In this document: in pieces, positions 1 to 28,116 of the stretch
Numbering within the stretch: the stretch's first letter is position 1
Layout: each line of letters begins with the position of its first letter
Assembly: GCF_964340395.1 (NCBI RefSeq)
Contig: NC_135552.1
Location: forward strand, 4,601,201-4,665,200
Direction of reading: 5' to 3'
DNA: 64,000 nucleotides
DNA from: Glandiceps talaboti
Taxonomy: Eukaryota > Hemichordata > Enteropneusta > Spengelidae
The notes under the pieces: generated by a model
The model's input: the letters and a program-made list of their open reading frames with translations, nothing else
Told to the model about the DNA's origin: nothing
Databases searched by the model: none
Program-made: the position numbers and the translations under genes

Positions 1-225
1 TATCACACGACACTATATAAACAATAGACTACCAATTCAAGATAATCATGGTGATATCTTTATTTCATGACGTCATAAGTAGTGCTGAATAAACTTTAAA
101 GAAATTTCATATCAAGTTCTTGAACATATTCAAAAATTAATTAAACATATAACACCATACAAACAATAGACTACCAATTCAAGATGATCATGGTGATATC
201 TATGACGTCATAAGTGCTGAATAAA
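1..225. repeat. Diverged direct repeat
   Basis: Two copies of a roughly 70-bp segment lie at about 19-92 and 160-225. Both begin AAACAATAGACTACCAATTC and end near the motif TGACGTCATAAG, and they are separated by unrelated AT-rich sequence. No coding potential is seen. The stretch from here to 1356 lies downstream of the minus-strand receptor gene and otherwise looks like plain AT-rich DNA. Confidence 0.6.
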
Positions 226-1356
226 TATCAACTTCTAAACGTTGCTCATTTAAAAAAGTAATCAATATCCTATTTTTACGAGTAAATGTGCGGACATTAA
301 ATTATTATCTCTTGCGACATCAATAAATTAGTAAGTAAGAAGTGGTATATTAATATTACAAAAGGAAATCTATGTTTTAAACTAAATACAACGGAATGAA
401 GGAAAGTAGAAATCACCTGGTAAACATTGTTACATGTTATTGCCTGGTTTGAGAAATATCTTTCGTGAATCTTATCGTGTGGTTTGATCATGATCTAAGT
501 AATATTGCTCCATATTATCATTTTCGGATACGACAAAATTTGAAGTACAATTGTTACATGTTAATCCATTAACGTTACTGAAAAAAACACAAGTTTTAGT
601 GATTATCTGTTCAGACAATGATAGCTTAAACAAACACATGTAGCAAAGCTGGTAAGATGTTTTACCTGTATCTTAGTTTTTAGACTCAAAATGACGTCAT
701 TCGATTTATAAGATTATAAAAATGTATTACAATTTTACTGTATATTAGTGTTATAGATTAATGGTTACAAACAATGCAAGTTTGACAATATGCCGACTGT
801 AAATCATAGAAAACATTTTTAATTTGTTCATACAGAAATGATATGCCTGCACTGTTTAACCTTCTTTTGTGTAAGGTAACTGTACATATAGGTATATACA
901 TGGTGCATATATGGTTGATATACTAAGAAAGGTTCACAGATTGTATTAAATATTGAACATCATTCGAAAACCCTATCTGAATTAAGTCTCTTGACTTTAT
1001 AGTTTGAAATCAATTTAGTCCAGTGGCATTGCCCTCTCCAAATATGCGATGTTGTCAATCAGTTTCAATTTGTTTATCCTCTTTTAGGGTCACAGTTGTC
1101 TCCTGTTGATTGTGTGCCTGTAGGGAGAAATATAGATATAGTTTATATAAACACGGACATCAGGTGATAAATATACATAAGAGTTGGTTTGGTGTTTAAG
1201 TATGTATAGATGTGTTCATTACATTTAACAAATACATTGTCTAATTCGATTTGCGAAATATAATTTCTTAGAAATACATATGCAGCTAAAATAGATTTGT
1301 TTTCTGATATGCGCTATATGATGATCACAAAAGTGATAACAACAATGAAAACTGTA

Positions 1357-1723
1357 AGGCCAAAAAAATATATATATCTGGTTCTGGTCAGCGCGCGCGT
1401 GCCCTGAATACCCCCGCGCGGCCGCGTCGATCCTTTTTTTCCGATAATTTTTGCTTTCCCGTTCCTTATTTATTCCTGATATCAGGAGAACAAGCAGCTG
1501 AAATCTACCCTACATGCCAAGACTGCTTAAATACAAAGCCTAAACTGCTTCGAAGAAAAAGGAAGTTTTTCAAGAGATAAATAAGATAGAACAGAGTATG
1601 TAAAGTGTCAAATAAATGTGTATTTACTTATTTGCAAAAACAAAATAGGAAAAAAAAAATTCGCGTCGTCGCACCACTTTAGAAAGTTTACCCTGACCAG
1701 AACCAGATATTTTCTTTTTGCCT
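1357..1723. mobile_element. MITE-like element with inverted termini
   Basis: An 18-bp perfect inverted repeat (ATATCTGGTTCTGGTCAG at 1374-1391, its complement at 1693-1710) encloses about 300 bp with a GC-rich left part. Outside it the termini continue imperfectly as GGCC-A-rich on the left and T-rich-GCC on the right. The ends resemble the AGGCCTAA-ended repeats elsewhere in the window. It has no ORF, so it is probably a non-autonomous DNA transposon just beyond the receptor stop codon. The exact outer boundary and target duplication are unclear. Confidence 0.55.
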
Positions 1724-1826
1724 AATTGAGTGTGGTACCCCTTTACGAATAGTCTTACGAAATAAAATTGATAAAAAATTAAATAAATTGATAAAGTCTG
1801 TTTTTATTTCGTCATACCTGTCGAAC

Positions 1827-17758
<15,932 letters not shown>

Positions 17759-18127
17759 TTTTGCGATACTCTTCCCAGATATTGTTAGATGTTGCCGTTC
17801 CACTATCCCAAACACAAATCCACATTCCTGCTAACTATCTATCATGATAATGATATACACAATAGGTTCCACCATTTTGAAGTGGCAAAAAACATGCCCA
17901 TCTTTGAAAGTACATATTCAATTAGTTCATGGAATAGTGTACTATAATGATAGCAACCAACAATGATGATCTGTTTTGATGTTGCTTTTATTGTCCTGTT
18001 TATCAAAACGTCTCTAATATATATTTTTTGTCATGGGCAATTTTATATAGTCATTGAGATTCTTGAATGCCAACACAACACTGCATACCCCTTTTAATAA
18101 ATGGAACATGCCAATATATATGGATAC

Positions 18128-18172
18128 ACACACACACACACACACACACAAATATATATATATATATATATT
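18128..18172. repeat. (CA)n(TA)n compound microsatellite
   Basis: About ten CA units followed by about ten AT units, upstream of the receptor start. Confidence 0.9.
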
Positions 18173-18542
18173 TACACAAGTTCTTGTATTGCTATATCGA
18201 AAATTAATTGATGAAATATAACAATGTATAAAAACATCCAAAGGTCTGATTCTCTCCCTAGAGTCTTTCTCCATTCAAGTGAAAGCAGACTACTTTAGGT
18301 TGACATATGCTATTTATATTACTTACGTATGATGTACAGTCACAATGAGCAAAATAAAGTACATAATAGTGACTAGATTGTATGTTTGCTGCTTAACATC
18401 TCTACACGCATTAATATAATATATATTGCAATATAATGACAGCACTCGGTTCAAATTTGTTGACATATCCTGATCTTAAAATTACGACATTGAACAAATA
18501 TTTCGACGCATTGACATTTCAAGTCATACATATAACTAGTCA

Positions 18543-18655
18543 GTCATTTATTTATTTATTTATTCATTCATTCATTCATTCATTCATTCAGTCAGTCAGT
18601 CAGTCAGTCAGTCAGTCAGTTAGTTAGTTAGTCAGTCAGTCATTCAGCCTGTCAT
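18543..18655. repeat. Compound tetranucleotide array (TTTA)(TTCA)(GTCA)(GTTA)
   Basis: A continuous block passes from TTTA through TTCA and GTCA to GTTA and back to GTCA. Each step is a one-base change, which suggests in-place mutation and spread of variants. It lies in intergenic DNA upstream of the receptor. Confidence 0.95.
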
Positions 18656-20284
18656 GCATCGACAAGTCAATCAAACAAACAAGTCAGTCATTGACAGAAG
18701 TCAGTTCGACAGTCACATAAGCTTAAATCATCCACTGGCCCGCAGCAGCCCGCAACCCGCATAATAGTTACACTCATAACGATTCCCCGATAACACAGCG
18801 CATTGAACGTGGTTAGACCTATGTAGTCGATGAGGGCACACAGTACAGGGTTATTCGAGTACAATTACGTATATGCAGTGGATATCGGAACATACAAAAC
18901 AACCCTTTTAGCAATGCGACGATTGACAGTCATCTTCATCTGACGACTGACAGCCATCTACATCTAGTCTAGATCCTGACAGGGACCGTAACACGCGCAC
19001 TACAATCCCAGACTAGGATCTCCATCTGGGAATGAGGCATACTGGAATAAACCCTGCGATGCATGCCACTTTAGCTATCAGAGCCGTTCACTGAACTTAG
19101 ATATTTTGTTAGCAAGTCACAGAAAGCTGTCGAGGGATTTACAATTTGTGGAAAGATTGCCTATATGACAAACACAAAATCCAGGAGATTTTGATTGGCA
19201 ACGGTGGTGGCCATGGCAACCAAAGTAAGGGAAATTGAAAAATTCTCAATTTTTGTTACCTCAAAATGTTACCGATGAATGTCAAAATCATATCAAATTT
19301 ATTTTTGGTCGTCCCCCCCCCCAGAAATCAGCGCCCTCAACGGCTATCAAGATTTCAACCTGTTTCTGTTCTGATTATGGATAATATCGACGACTGATTA
19401 ATATGTACAAAAAGTCTAATTATTGGCCGTTTAACAATTTTCTGTGAATATATTGTTTGTCTGATCGAAACATTACAATCCTTTTATAACTAATAACAAG
19501 GAAAACCTGAACTAGACACTCACACATAAAGAAAAAATAATGAAATAAAATAAAAAATCTACCAACCCACCTGTTAAATTGAATGTAATCGGAACCACAT
19601 ATTTTTTTATGCCTAAACAATGTAATACAACATATACAAAGTTTTTATACGTACTTTTCACACTTTGTGAGTTACAAACACAGACTCAGTCCTGGCCCTC
19701 ACCTACACCGACAGTCCCACCCCAAAAGGGAATTTTTAACAACTTAAAACGTGTAAAGTTAGTTTACAATTTGTGTGGGTGCTCTTGCCATCGTCAACAC
19801 GACACACACCAGCCATTGATCTTTGGAGTTCCTAATCTATGACCCAGTCCATCTCTATTCGGTGTCCCTCATGGATCTGTCAATGGGGAGGGGGGGGGGG
19901 GTTTACACCCCTCTTGGATCACCATTCACCAAGAAGTAAATGCCCTAATTCACCATTCACCAGTATCTCCCGATATCAATTCACGTTCACCAGATATTAA
20001 TGTAATTCACCATTAATCAGTAAAGGCTGTGTAAATTCACTGCAGTATCATCAAACATACAGTTTTGTCATAGTTTGAATAGCCTTAAAATGTTAACATT
20101 TCGTACAGTGTATGAGTTTGGAATGTAGACCAGAGACATGTACACATGAGTTAGGGACTGGTCAGTTTCTCCGGCATGGGGGTGGATTTTTCTATCGTGT
20201 AGACAAAAAGTCACTGACCCCCCTGCAATACCAAAAAGGGCAAATCCCTTATATCTAAATACAAAAAGGTGGCACACTGTCATC

Positions 20285-20473
20285 TAGTCTCACTGCCAGA
20301 CTCATGAATATCATCCCTAAGCTTTGTAAGCCGTTTTTTGAGGGACTAAAGCTTTATAAGCCGAGCGGCGAAGACTCGAGAAAGAGAGTAAAGTCCCTCA
20401 CTTTTCACGGCTTCGCCGCTCGGCTTACAACGCTTAGGGATTATAGTCACGAGTCGATCTGGCAGCGAGACTA
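20285..20473. mobile_element. 189-bp foldback element
   Basis: The arms pair imperfectly along most of their length. The left arm has TAGTCTCACTGCCAG, CCCTAAGC and GTAAGCCG; the right arm has their complements ending CTGGCAGCGAGACTA. The centre is about 20378. There is no ORF; it looks like a MITE with terminal CTGCCAG blocks. A clear target-site duplication was not seen. Confidence 0.75.
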
Positions 20474-21786
20474 CCTGTCATAGAATAGTGGTTAGATTTT
20501 TGTATAATCAAAGTCGAACTTCAGTTAATGAAACGGAAACATTGCAGTTGAAACCAAAGGGGTGTAATCCTGTTATTTAAAGGAATTTATAAGTTGCCAG
20601 ATACAAATATTGAACTGAGAACCAAAGACAACATAGTAAATGCGGTGTAGGTTACATTAGCTTAAAGGAACATTAGTCTATTGTTTAGTAAATGGATACA
20701 GGTGTGCAAACAAATAAATCCCTTTACACTTGGCCAGTAGCTTATTATGATACCAAACAGAGCATTAATTTAATAGTGGAGTTGCATAATCCCATATCTT
20801 TGGCCAATAGTGATTCACTGTAGGTTCATGTGACTGCTTTTATCCAATGACGTGTAGAGGGCTGGAGTACAGATGAATGCCTTGCCTATTTGACTTTGAA
20901 AATGAGGGAATATGTCAAAGTGTCATTAGAAAGCTCTCCATTGATAACAGGAATGTAGAGTCTTTCAACCACGTTTTCGATGTTACTTGGCAAAATGTGA
21001 ATTTTCATTTATGGCCAAATTACCTTGAAGGTCAAGGTCTGTCATTTGCCAGTTTGTCGATATTCATTCATAGATAACATGGGTGTAGAAACTAATACAT
21101 AGTCTTTATATGTACTAAGCTTCCGATGCTACTAGGCAAAAGGTTAATTTTTGTGACAAAAATGGTCGCCATTTGGATGTTTTTGGAAGAATCAAGAAAT
21201 GGAGTGACGTGCATATGCACAGGATCACTATAGTATTAGATATTTACCATGTTTTGTTGAAATTGGCCTGTGTGTATTATGATAGAGGTGGGCATGGATG
21301 GATGCACATACATGACCCTAGGGAGTAAGGTATTTAAATTATTGAAATAACGTGACATGCATATGTCACCTACAGTACACAAAATGTATGCCAGGACTGA
21401 TTGAACTTGAATTATGCAGATCAAGAATAGGACTGATAACAGATAGTCATTCCTATAGTCCTCTCTTTGCTCTGTCTAGTGGGAATAAATACGAATGGAA
21501 ACTGTGACAATAGTATAATAATGCTTTATTGAATTCTATAAAAATGTATCACCTTTCAAAAAATATAACACTTGAAACATTTTCATGATATTAATAATTA
21601 ACATACATGTATACTAGTATATAATGTATACATATAAACTCGGTATACGTAAAATGTATATACTGGAATAAACAGTGCTCAATACATATGTATGTAGAGT
21701 TGTGTAAATAACACAGTATCAAGCAACATTCACAAGAACAGTTTTTTCATGCTGTTGCGATCATCACACTGATCACTGTGTTATAG

Positions 21787-21877
<91 letters not shown>
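21787..21877. repeat. (TA)n microsatellite 5' of the Penelope-like element
   Basis: About 45 uninterrupted AT units end 16 bases before the element's start codon. Together with the second TA tract at 24301 it suggests insertion into a TA repeat. Confidence 0.97.
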
Positions 21878-21878
<1 letters not shown>

Positions 21879-21893
21879 CTGGTCAGACCAAGA

Positions 21894-24029
21894 ATGGAAC
21901 AGCCACGAAAGGTAAACCTGAACTACTCTCTAAAGAACATTCCTCTCCCACCTTCGAACACTTACACAAAAAAACTCATCGAAAAAACTGAAAGCGTCAT
22001 CCGGAGAATGCGATGGAAGGCATTCTTTTTTCTCAAAAAACAATCAGGCGAAAACGATAGCACCACTACAAAAACAAATTTCGGTTTCAATAGCAAAAGA
22101 TGCCCACCACAAATCGACGAACTTCGACCATTCGAGAACGATATGTTAAAACTCATAGAAGACATCAAATTCCGTAAAATCAATGACCCGTTCCAAACCA
22201 CACTTAGAAACGATGTTAGAAAAATCAAAAGCTCCCGCGAAATGATCATCCCAGCCGATAAAACCAGAAACCTGTACCTCCTTCAAAAAGATCAATACAG
22301 CAAACTCCTTAGAGATAATATAACCAAACACTACAAACCCGCCAGCGATAGAGCCTACAACAGCATTAACGCAGAAGCAAAAAGTATAGCACAAAAACTC
22401 GATTTAGACGATAGGACTTAAATACTCGCCAAGAAAGAAGCTTTTATAACGTTAAAAGACCATAAAGACAATTTCGAACACAGTTTACCTTGCAGACTAA
22501 TCAACCCCGCAAAAAGCGAGATAGGCATTATTAGCAAAAACATTCTTGACACCATCCTCCAAAACATAAGACCCATAATCGCCGTCAACCAATGGAAAAA
22601 TTCTATGTCAGTCATCGAATGGTTCAAGAACTTAGAGGACAAAAACAAACACACTTTCGCCTGCTTCGACATATGCGACTTTTACCCATCCATAACCGAA
22701 AAATTGTTATTAGAATCCCTCAAATTTGCCGGCCAATACACCACCATATCAGATGAAGACAAACAAATTATCATGCACGCGCGGAAATCCCTCCTCTTTG
22801 ATAAAACCAAACCATGGGTAAAAAAGAATAGTAATGGATCATTTGACGTCACAATGGGAAGCAACGACGGGGCCGAAATATGCGAACTGGTCGGAATATT
22901 CATACTACACAAATTAGCCAAAAAATACGGTAAACAAAACATAGGTCTCTATAGGGACGACGGACTCGCCGCCTTCAAGAACATCACTGGAAGTAAATCA
23001 GAAAGCATCAGAAAAGACATAACTAAAACCTTCAAAGCCATGGGGTTAAAAATAACCATACTCACCAATCTGAAAACCGTCAACTTTCTAGACATAACGC
23101 TCAACCTCAACAACGGTAAATATTACCCTTACAGAAAACCCAACGACAACCCCATGTACATACACACGCAGTCTAACCACCCACCCAGCATCATCAAGAA
23201 CATATCGTCAGCCATCGGCCGTAGAATTTCCGACATATCATCCGACGAACACATCTTCAACCAGGCAGCCCCACTGTACCAAAATGCACTAAAAACCAGC
23301 GGCCACAAAGAGAACATCACGTACACCAGCACCCCGACGCAGAAAAACAAGAAAAACAGAAATAGAAACACCATCTGGTTTAACCCACCATACAGCAAAA
23401 ACGTAGCCACCAATGTAGGCAAACGATTCCTCAACCTAATCGCTAAACATTTCCCAGCAGACTCTAAGTTACACAAAATATTCAACAGAAACAATGTCAA
23501 AGTCAGTTATAGCTGCATGCCAAACATGGCTACCATAATCAAAGCGCATAACGCCACCATCTCCAACAGCGAAACTAAACCCACTCAAAAACCTTGCAAT
23601 TGCAGACAGAAAGACACCTGCCCTCTGAACGGCGAATGCCAAACGGAAAACATCGTATACCAAGCCACCGTCCACGGAAAACAAACAAAAGTATATATCG
23701 GTCTAACAGAGAACAACTTCAAACAGAGATACGCCAACCACAAACAGTCATTCAAACATGAAAAACACGAAAACAGCACAGAACTATCAAAACACATTTG
23801 GAAACTGAAAAGAAACAATGAGCCTTTTTCCGTATCCTGGTCCATCAGCAAGAAAGCCCAAGCATACACCAATAAAACAAAACGATGCAACCTGTGTTTA
23901 ACCGAAAAACTAACTATTATTAAAGCAGACAAAAGCTCCACACTAAACAAAAGAACTGAGTTGATATCCAAATGCCGACACGAGAATAAGTTTTATTTGT
24001 CCAACTTCAATAGAGCATCTATCACCTAA
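21894..24029 (+). pseudogene. Penelope-like RT / GIY-YIG polyprotein, one in-frame stop
   Basis: The frame runs 711 codons from ATG at 21894 to TAA at 24027-24029, broken only by TAA at 22419-22421 (codon 176). It encodes the retroelement's replication protein. Visible motifs: FITLKDHKDN and CRLINPAKSEIG (early RT blocks, about 184-205), FDICDFYPS (motif A, about 258-266), YRDDG (motif C, 353-357), FLDITL and the YIHTQSNHP thumb region, then a Cys cluster CNCRQKDTCPLNGEC (568-582). The C-terminal GIY-YIG nuclease follows: VYQATV, KVYIGL, the R of KQRY, NHK and the E of STELSKHIW. The first 175 codons match the usual N-terminus (RWKAFFFL). All catalytic residues I can recognise are present, so only the stop appears to inactivate it. 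A readthrough or a start at 22605 would lack the first RT blocks. Confidence 0.9.
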
Positions 24030-24228
24030 ACTAAACCCGTTAACTAACGGAACATCAAAGCCCAACATGTAACAACCCGCCAACACTTACTGGTCCGCAC
24101 CCAATAGCTCACACAATAACAACCAACACCTCCACACATACAGCACCTACCCACCGACACAGACAATAGTGATGGTATTTCTATTGTCTACACTCTATAT
24201 ATACAGCACACCCAGAGAGTAGGCCTCA

Positions 24229-24273
24229 GAGTGTCTGATGATCGCACCATGCGTGAAACTCCGAGTTACATCC
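24229..24273 (+). ncRNA. Hammerhead ribozyme-like motif
   Basis: The three conserved pieces occur in order: CTGATGA (24235-24241), GAAA (24255-24258) and the U-H cleavage pair TT (24266-24267). Between the first two, CGCA and TGCG pair around a CCA loop (stem II). Between the last two, CTC and GAG pair around a single C (stem III). Flanking GTGT (24231-24234) pairs with ACAT (24268-24271) as stem I. A mismatched T-T closes stem II, stem III is very short and the cleavage triplet reads GTT, so activity may be weak. The location just after a Penelope-like ORF is where such ribozymes are reported. Confidence 0.7.
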
Positions 24274-24300
24274 AAGAAAGAGTTCCAGTACTACCAAAAC

Positions 24301-24302
24301 TA

Positions 24303-24392
<90 letters not shown>

Positions 24393-24418
24393 TATATACA
24401 TGTGTGTATATATATTCA
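24301..24418. repeat. (TA)n microsatellite 3' of the Penelope-like element
   Basis: About 50 TA units with a few CA and GT interruptions. It generates spurious Tyr-Ile ORFs on both strands. Confidence 0.97.
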
Positions 24419-24849
24419 TAAAAGTTATTAAAAAATTGGGTTGCCATGGAACCCAAAAATATTTACAAAAGGAAATACATTGGGAAATTACTAAAAGTTT
24501 TATTTTACAAATAATTGTTTGTGCAAAAAATCTCCATACAAGCGAGATGATCATGTTTCACATCATATGACGTAATCTACTCAAATGTTGCTCAGTCGAA
24601 TGTTGCTCAGTTACCATGGTAGCAAGTATAGTGTAGTAATAATACACTGCTAAAAACACTTTGGCTTGTTTGCCACAAAATTAACATTTATTCAAAGGTA
24701 ATATATAGTGCTCATTCAAAGTACATCAGGCGCAATTATGGACAATGCAATGGAGAAAAATATAAAATATTGCCGTATTGCCACAATTTACCATTGAACA
24801 CACAAGTTTTAAAAGTAATGTACAGCTTTTCCCTTATGAAAATAGAGTG

Positions 24850-25115
24850 TAAAGGCTCGCAATCAAAGTAAAGTATAACTGTTCTTAGAGCAAAGTAAAT
24901 TGTAACTCTTAATAAAGCATGACTTTTACCAATCAAAGTAAAGTATAAGTGTTCACCAATCAAAATAAAATGTAACTGTTCACCAATCAAACTAAAGTAA
25001 AACTGTCCCCATATCAAAGTAAAGTACAACTGTACCCCAATCAAATTACAGAGTAACTGTTCCTCAATCAAAGTAAAATGTAACTGTTCCAAAAGCAAAG
25101 TAAAGTGCAACTGTT
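24850..25115. repeat. 27-bp minisatellite, first block
   Basis: Around nine degenerate copies of a unit containing CAATCAAAGTAAAGT and GTAACTGTTC. Copies are more diverged than in the block at 25500. Confidence 0.85.
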
Positions 25116-25499
25116 CCTTGGTTAGTCTAGTTCCTATACAGAATCATTACTATTTACATCTCCACTCACAGTATAGTCAAAGTTGTTACACTACAAGTCC
25201 TGAGATGCACGAGCTGCAATTTAATGTAATTTAAAATTCATACACACCCACCCAAACAGTCATTAACATCATACCTTTAATTTTAATGAATCACAAAATT
25301 CTAACCAATAACACAGCCCTCATAAAGATAGTGGTTATTGGGGCAGTTATGTAATGATATATTTGTCAGCTTTGGGTGCTACTTATACACTGTTCATCAC
25401 TATAGCAGCTGGGGTTCACTGATGGGATGAACAACCTTTTGTGCTGATCGAGGGACTTTGACCAGATGTGGTTTAGTGTGAAACCAAGTTAGCATCCAG

Positions 25500-27075
25500 A
25501 CTATTCCCTGTCAGAGTAAAGTGAGACTATTCCCCTAGCAAAATAAAAGTAAAGTAACAACTCTAATCAAAATAAGGGTTAACCTTTCCTCAATCAAAGT
25601 AATGTGTAAAAGTTCCCCAATTAAAATCGAAGTGTAAATGTTCCTCAAAGTAAAGTGCAACTGTTCCCTAATCAAAGTAAAGTGCAACTATTCCCCAATC
25701 AATGTAAAGTGTAACTCTTCCTCAATCAAAGTAAAGTGTAACTGTTCCCCAATCAAAGAAAAGTGTAACTGTTCCTCAATCAAAGAAAAGTGTAACTGTT
25801 CCTCAATCAAAGTAAAGTGTAACTGTTCCTAAATCAAAGAAAAGTGTAACTGTTCCTAAATCAAAGTAAAGTGTAACTGTTCCTCAACCAAAGTAAAGTG
25901 TAACTGTTCGCCAATCAAAGTAAAGTATAACTGTATCCAAATCAAAGAAAAGTGTAACTGTTCCCCAATCAAAGTAAAGTGTAACTGTTCGCCAATCAAA
26001 GTAAAGGTGTAGCTGTTCCCCAATCAAAGTAAAGTGCAACTGTTCCTCAATCAAAGTAAAGTGTAACTATTCCCCAATCAACGTAAAGTGTAACTCTTCC
26101 TCAATCAAAGTAAAGAGTAACTGTTCCCCAATCAAAGAAAAGTGTAACTGTTCCTCAATCAAAGAAAAGTGTAACTGTTCCTAAATCAAAGTAAAGTGTA
26201 ACTGTTCGCCAATCAAAGTAAAGTGTAACTGTTCCTAAATCAAAGTAAAGTGTAACTGTTTCCCAATCAAAGTAAAGGATAACTGTTCCCCAATAAAGTA
26301 AAGTGTAACTGTTCCCCAATCAAAGAAAAGTGCAACTGTTCCTCTACCAAAGTAAAAGTGTAACTGTTCCCCAATATAAGTAAAGTGCAACTGTTCCTCA
26401 ATCAAAGTAAAGTGTAACTGTTCCTCAATCAAAGTAAAGTATAGCTGTTCCCAAACCAAACTAAAAGTGTAATTGTTCACCAATCAAAGTAAAGTGTAAC
26501 TGTTCCTAAATCAAAGTAAAGTGTAACTGTATCCAAATCAAAGAAAAGTGTAACTGTTCCCCAATCAAAGTAAAGTGTAACTGTTCCCCAAAGTAAATTG
26601 TAACTGTTCCCCAATTAAAGTAAAGTGCAACTGTTGCTCAATCAAAGAAAAGTGTAACTGTATCCAAATCAAAGAAAAGTGTAACTGTTCCCCAATCAAA
26701 GTAAAGTGTAACTGTTCCCCAATCAAAGTAAAGTGTAACTGTTCCCCAATCAAAGTAAAGTGTAACTGTTCCCCAATCAAAGTAAAGTGCAACTGTTGCT
26801 CAATCAAAGAAAAGTGCAACTGTTCCCCAATCAAAGTAAAGTGTAACTGTTCCCCAATCAAAGTAAAGTGTAACTGTTGCTCAATCAAAGAAAAGTGTAA
26901 CTGTATCCAAATCAAAGAAAAGTGTAACTGTTCCCCAATCAAAGTAAAGTGTAACTGTTCCCCAATCAAAGTAAAGTGTAACTGTTCCCCAATCAAAGTA
27001 AAGTGTAACTGTTGCTCAATCAAAGAAAAGTGTAACTGTTCCTCAAAGTAAAATGTAGCTGTTCCCCAGTCAAGG
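25500..27075. repeat. 27-bp minisatellite, main block
   Basis: About 58 copies of a 27-bp unit made of CCCCAATCAAAG plus TAAAGTGTAACTGTT with small variants (CCTCAATC, GCTCAATC, ATCCAAATC). Because 27 is a multiple of three, the minus strand stays open and reads as a 9-residue repeat (FTLIGEQLH). No flanking splice sites or homology support a real protein. Confidence 0.95.
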
Positions 27076-27770
27076 TATTGAGCAATGGATATTGAGGCGT
27101 GTTTGATCTACCGATGAGGGCGCGCTCGTAATTAAGAATCATGAATCCTAGACATGGTATGGAACTGTGGGGTGTCGAAATTTGAAAAGTTCACTAGAAA
27201 TCACCATTGTTGGATCGCCATTCATGTAAATAGGTCATATGTTTCAATATATACACTTACGGTCTTTCCTTCGAATAAACATTCATATCTACATTGGTAG
27301 CGAAGTGATCTTTATAATAACAATAATATATATGCAGTTTATTAAAACAAAAATTGTGACCAAAATCAAATGGTCAAAATGCTTGGGTTCACACAACACT
27401 GTCAACAGTAATATAAGCATGCTGAGAAATAAAGAAAAAAAAGTTGATCAATAATTAAAAGAAGTCCTAAAAAGTTGTAAAAGTGCAATTATTACAATTA
27501 AAATGTCATTTACAAGGAACAATTGCAACATAAAAGGCAGGGACTAATAAAACAAACAAAGATACATAGATAATAAATGCGAAATTAGCAAACTGTCAAC
27601 ACGCTAACATACGATAAACGCAACCAAACACAAACTTGAAAATTATTGACCGTCGTTTGCGGCTGCTCGAGTCGGACTGCGAAATGACGCTCGGCTTACT
27701 AACAATTTTCAACTTTTTTAGGAACAAGAATTTAAAATAAATTATTTGCTTCTTTCTACGTTTCTGTTAA

Positions 27771-28116
27771 AGTGGCCATATGGATGAGAATTTGGTATTT
27801 ATTTTGGATTTTTATTTGATAAAACAGCTTCACTATGTTTTTCTACTTGAAAAAATAATGCGAAATAACATATACCAAGTCCATGTTCACATCTCAATAA
27901 ACGGCAAAACATTAAACAATGTGTAAAATGTTTGTTATTGTACGTACAATAACAAACTTTTTACACTTTGTGCATCTTTTTGCAATGTTTTGAGTTATGA
28001 ACATGGACTTAGTATATGTTCTTTCGCATTATTTTTTCATGTAGAAAAACATAGTGAAGCTGTTTTATCAAATAAAAATCCAAAATAAATACCAAATTCT
28101 CATCCATATGGCCACT
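27771..28116. mobile_element. 346-bp palindromic MITE with TTAA target sites
   Basis: Two arms of about 173 bp pair along their whole length around the centre TTATTGTACGTACAATAA (27935-27952). The ends are AGTGGCCATATGGATGAG and its complement, and TTAA stands on both sides (27767-27770, 28117-28120). TTAA duplication is the hallmark of piggyBac-type transposition, so this is probably a non-autonomous relative. Diverged half-copies occur at 12060, 35239, 37470, 45540 and 59000. It ends about 600 bp before the kinesin start codon. Confidence 0.85.

Larger units (their letters stand above)
17759..21786. other. Intergenic DNA upstream of the receptor gene
   Basis: No exon-like or conserved coding segment was found. 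It contains the CA/TA and tetranucleotide arrays, a copy of the minisatellite motif GCCCGCAGCAGCCCGCAACC near 18738, an AGGCCTAA-family fragment (about 19420-19620) and the foldback at 20285. The receptor promoter should lie near 17760-18100, but no TATA box or other element could be assigned. Confidence 0.6.
21878..24300 (+). mobile_element. Penelope-like retroelement (EN+), nearly full length
   Basis: The element lies between two (TA)n tracts and carries one long reading frame with a reverse transcriptase and a C-terminal GIY-YIG endonuclease, the canonical architecture of endonuclease-bearing Penelope-like elements. About 270 bp of non-coding sequence follow the ORF and contain a hammerhead-ribozyme-like motif at 24229-24273. 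Such motifs are known from the pseudo-LTRs of Penelope-like elements. A second copy of that motif upstream of the ORF was not found, so the 5' end is probably truncated or the copy has only one pseudo-LTR. Its low divergence of coding sequence, with a single stop, suggests fairly recent insertion. Confidence 0.9.

Noticed and set aside
1063-1123. Possible alternative receptor C-terminal exon ending QETTVTLKEDKQIETD-stop
   Set aside because: The acceptor is strong and the reading attractive, but it needs a phase-0 donor that exon 26 does not have. It may be part of a spliced 3' UTR.
21962-23971. Several minus-strand ORFs opposite the Penelope-like element
   Set aside because: They are antisense shadows of the RT/GIY-YIG frame and show no recognisable domain.
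24231-24570. Tyr-Ile repeat ORFs near 24300
   Set aside because: Simple translation of the (TA)n microsatellite.
26235-27023. Long minus-strand ORFs reading (FTLIGEQLH)n
   Set aside because: They arise from a 27-bp minisatellite whose unit is a multiple of three. There is no start context, splice site or domain support.
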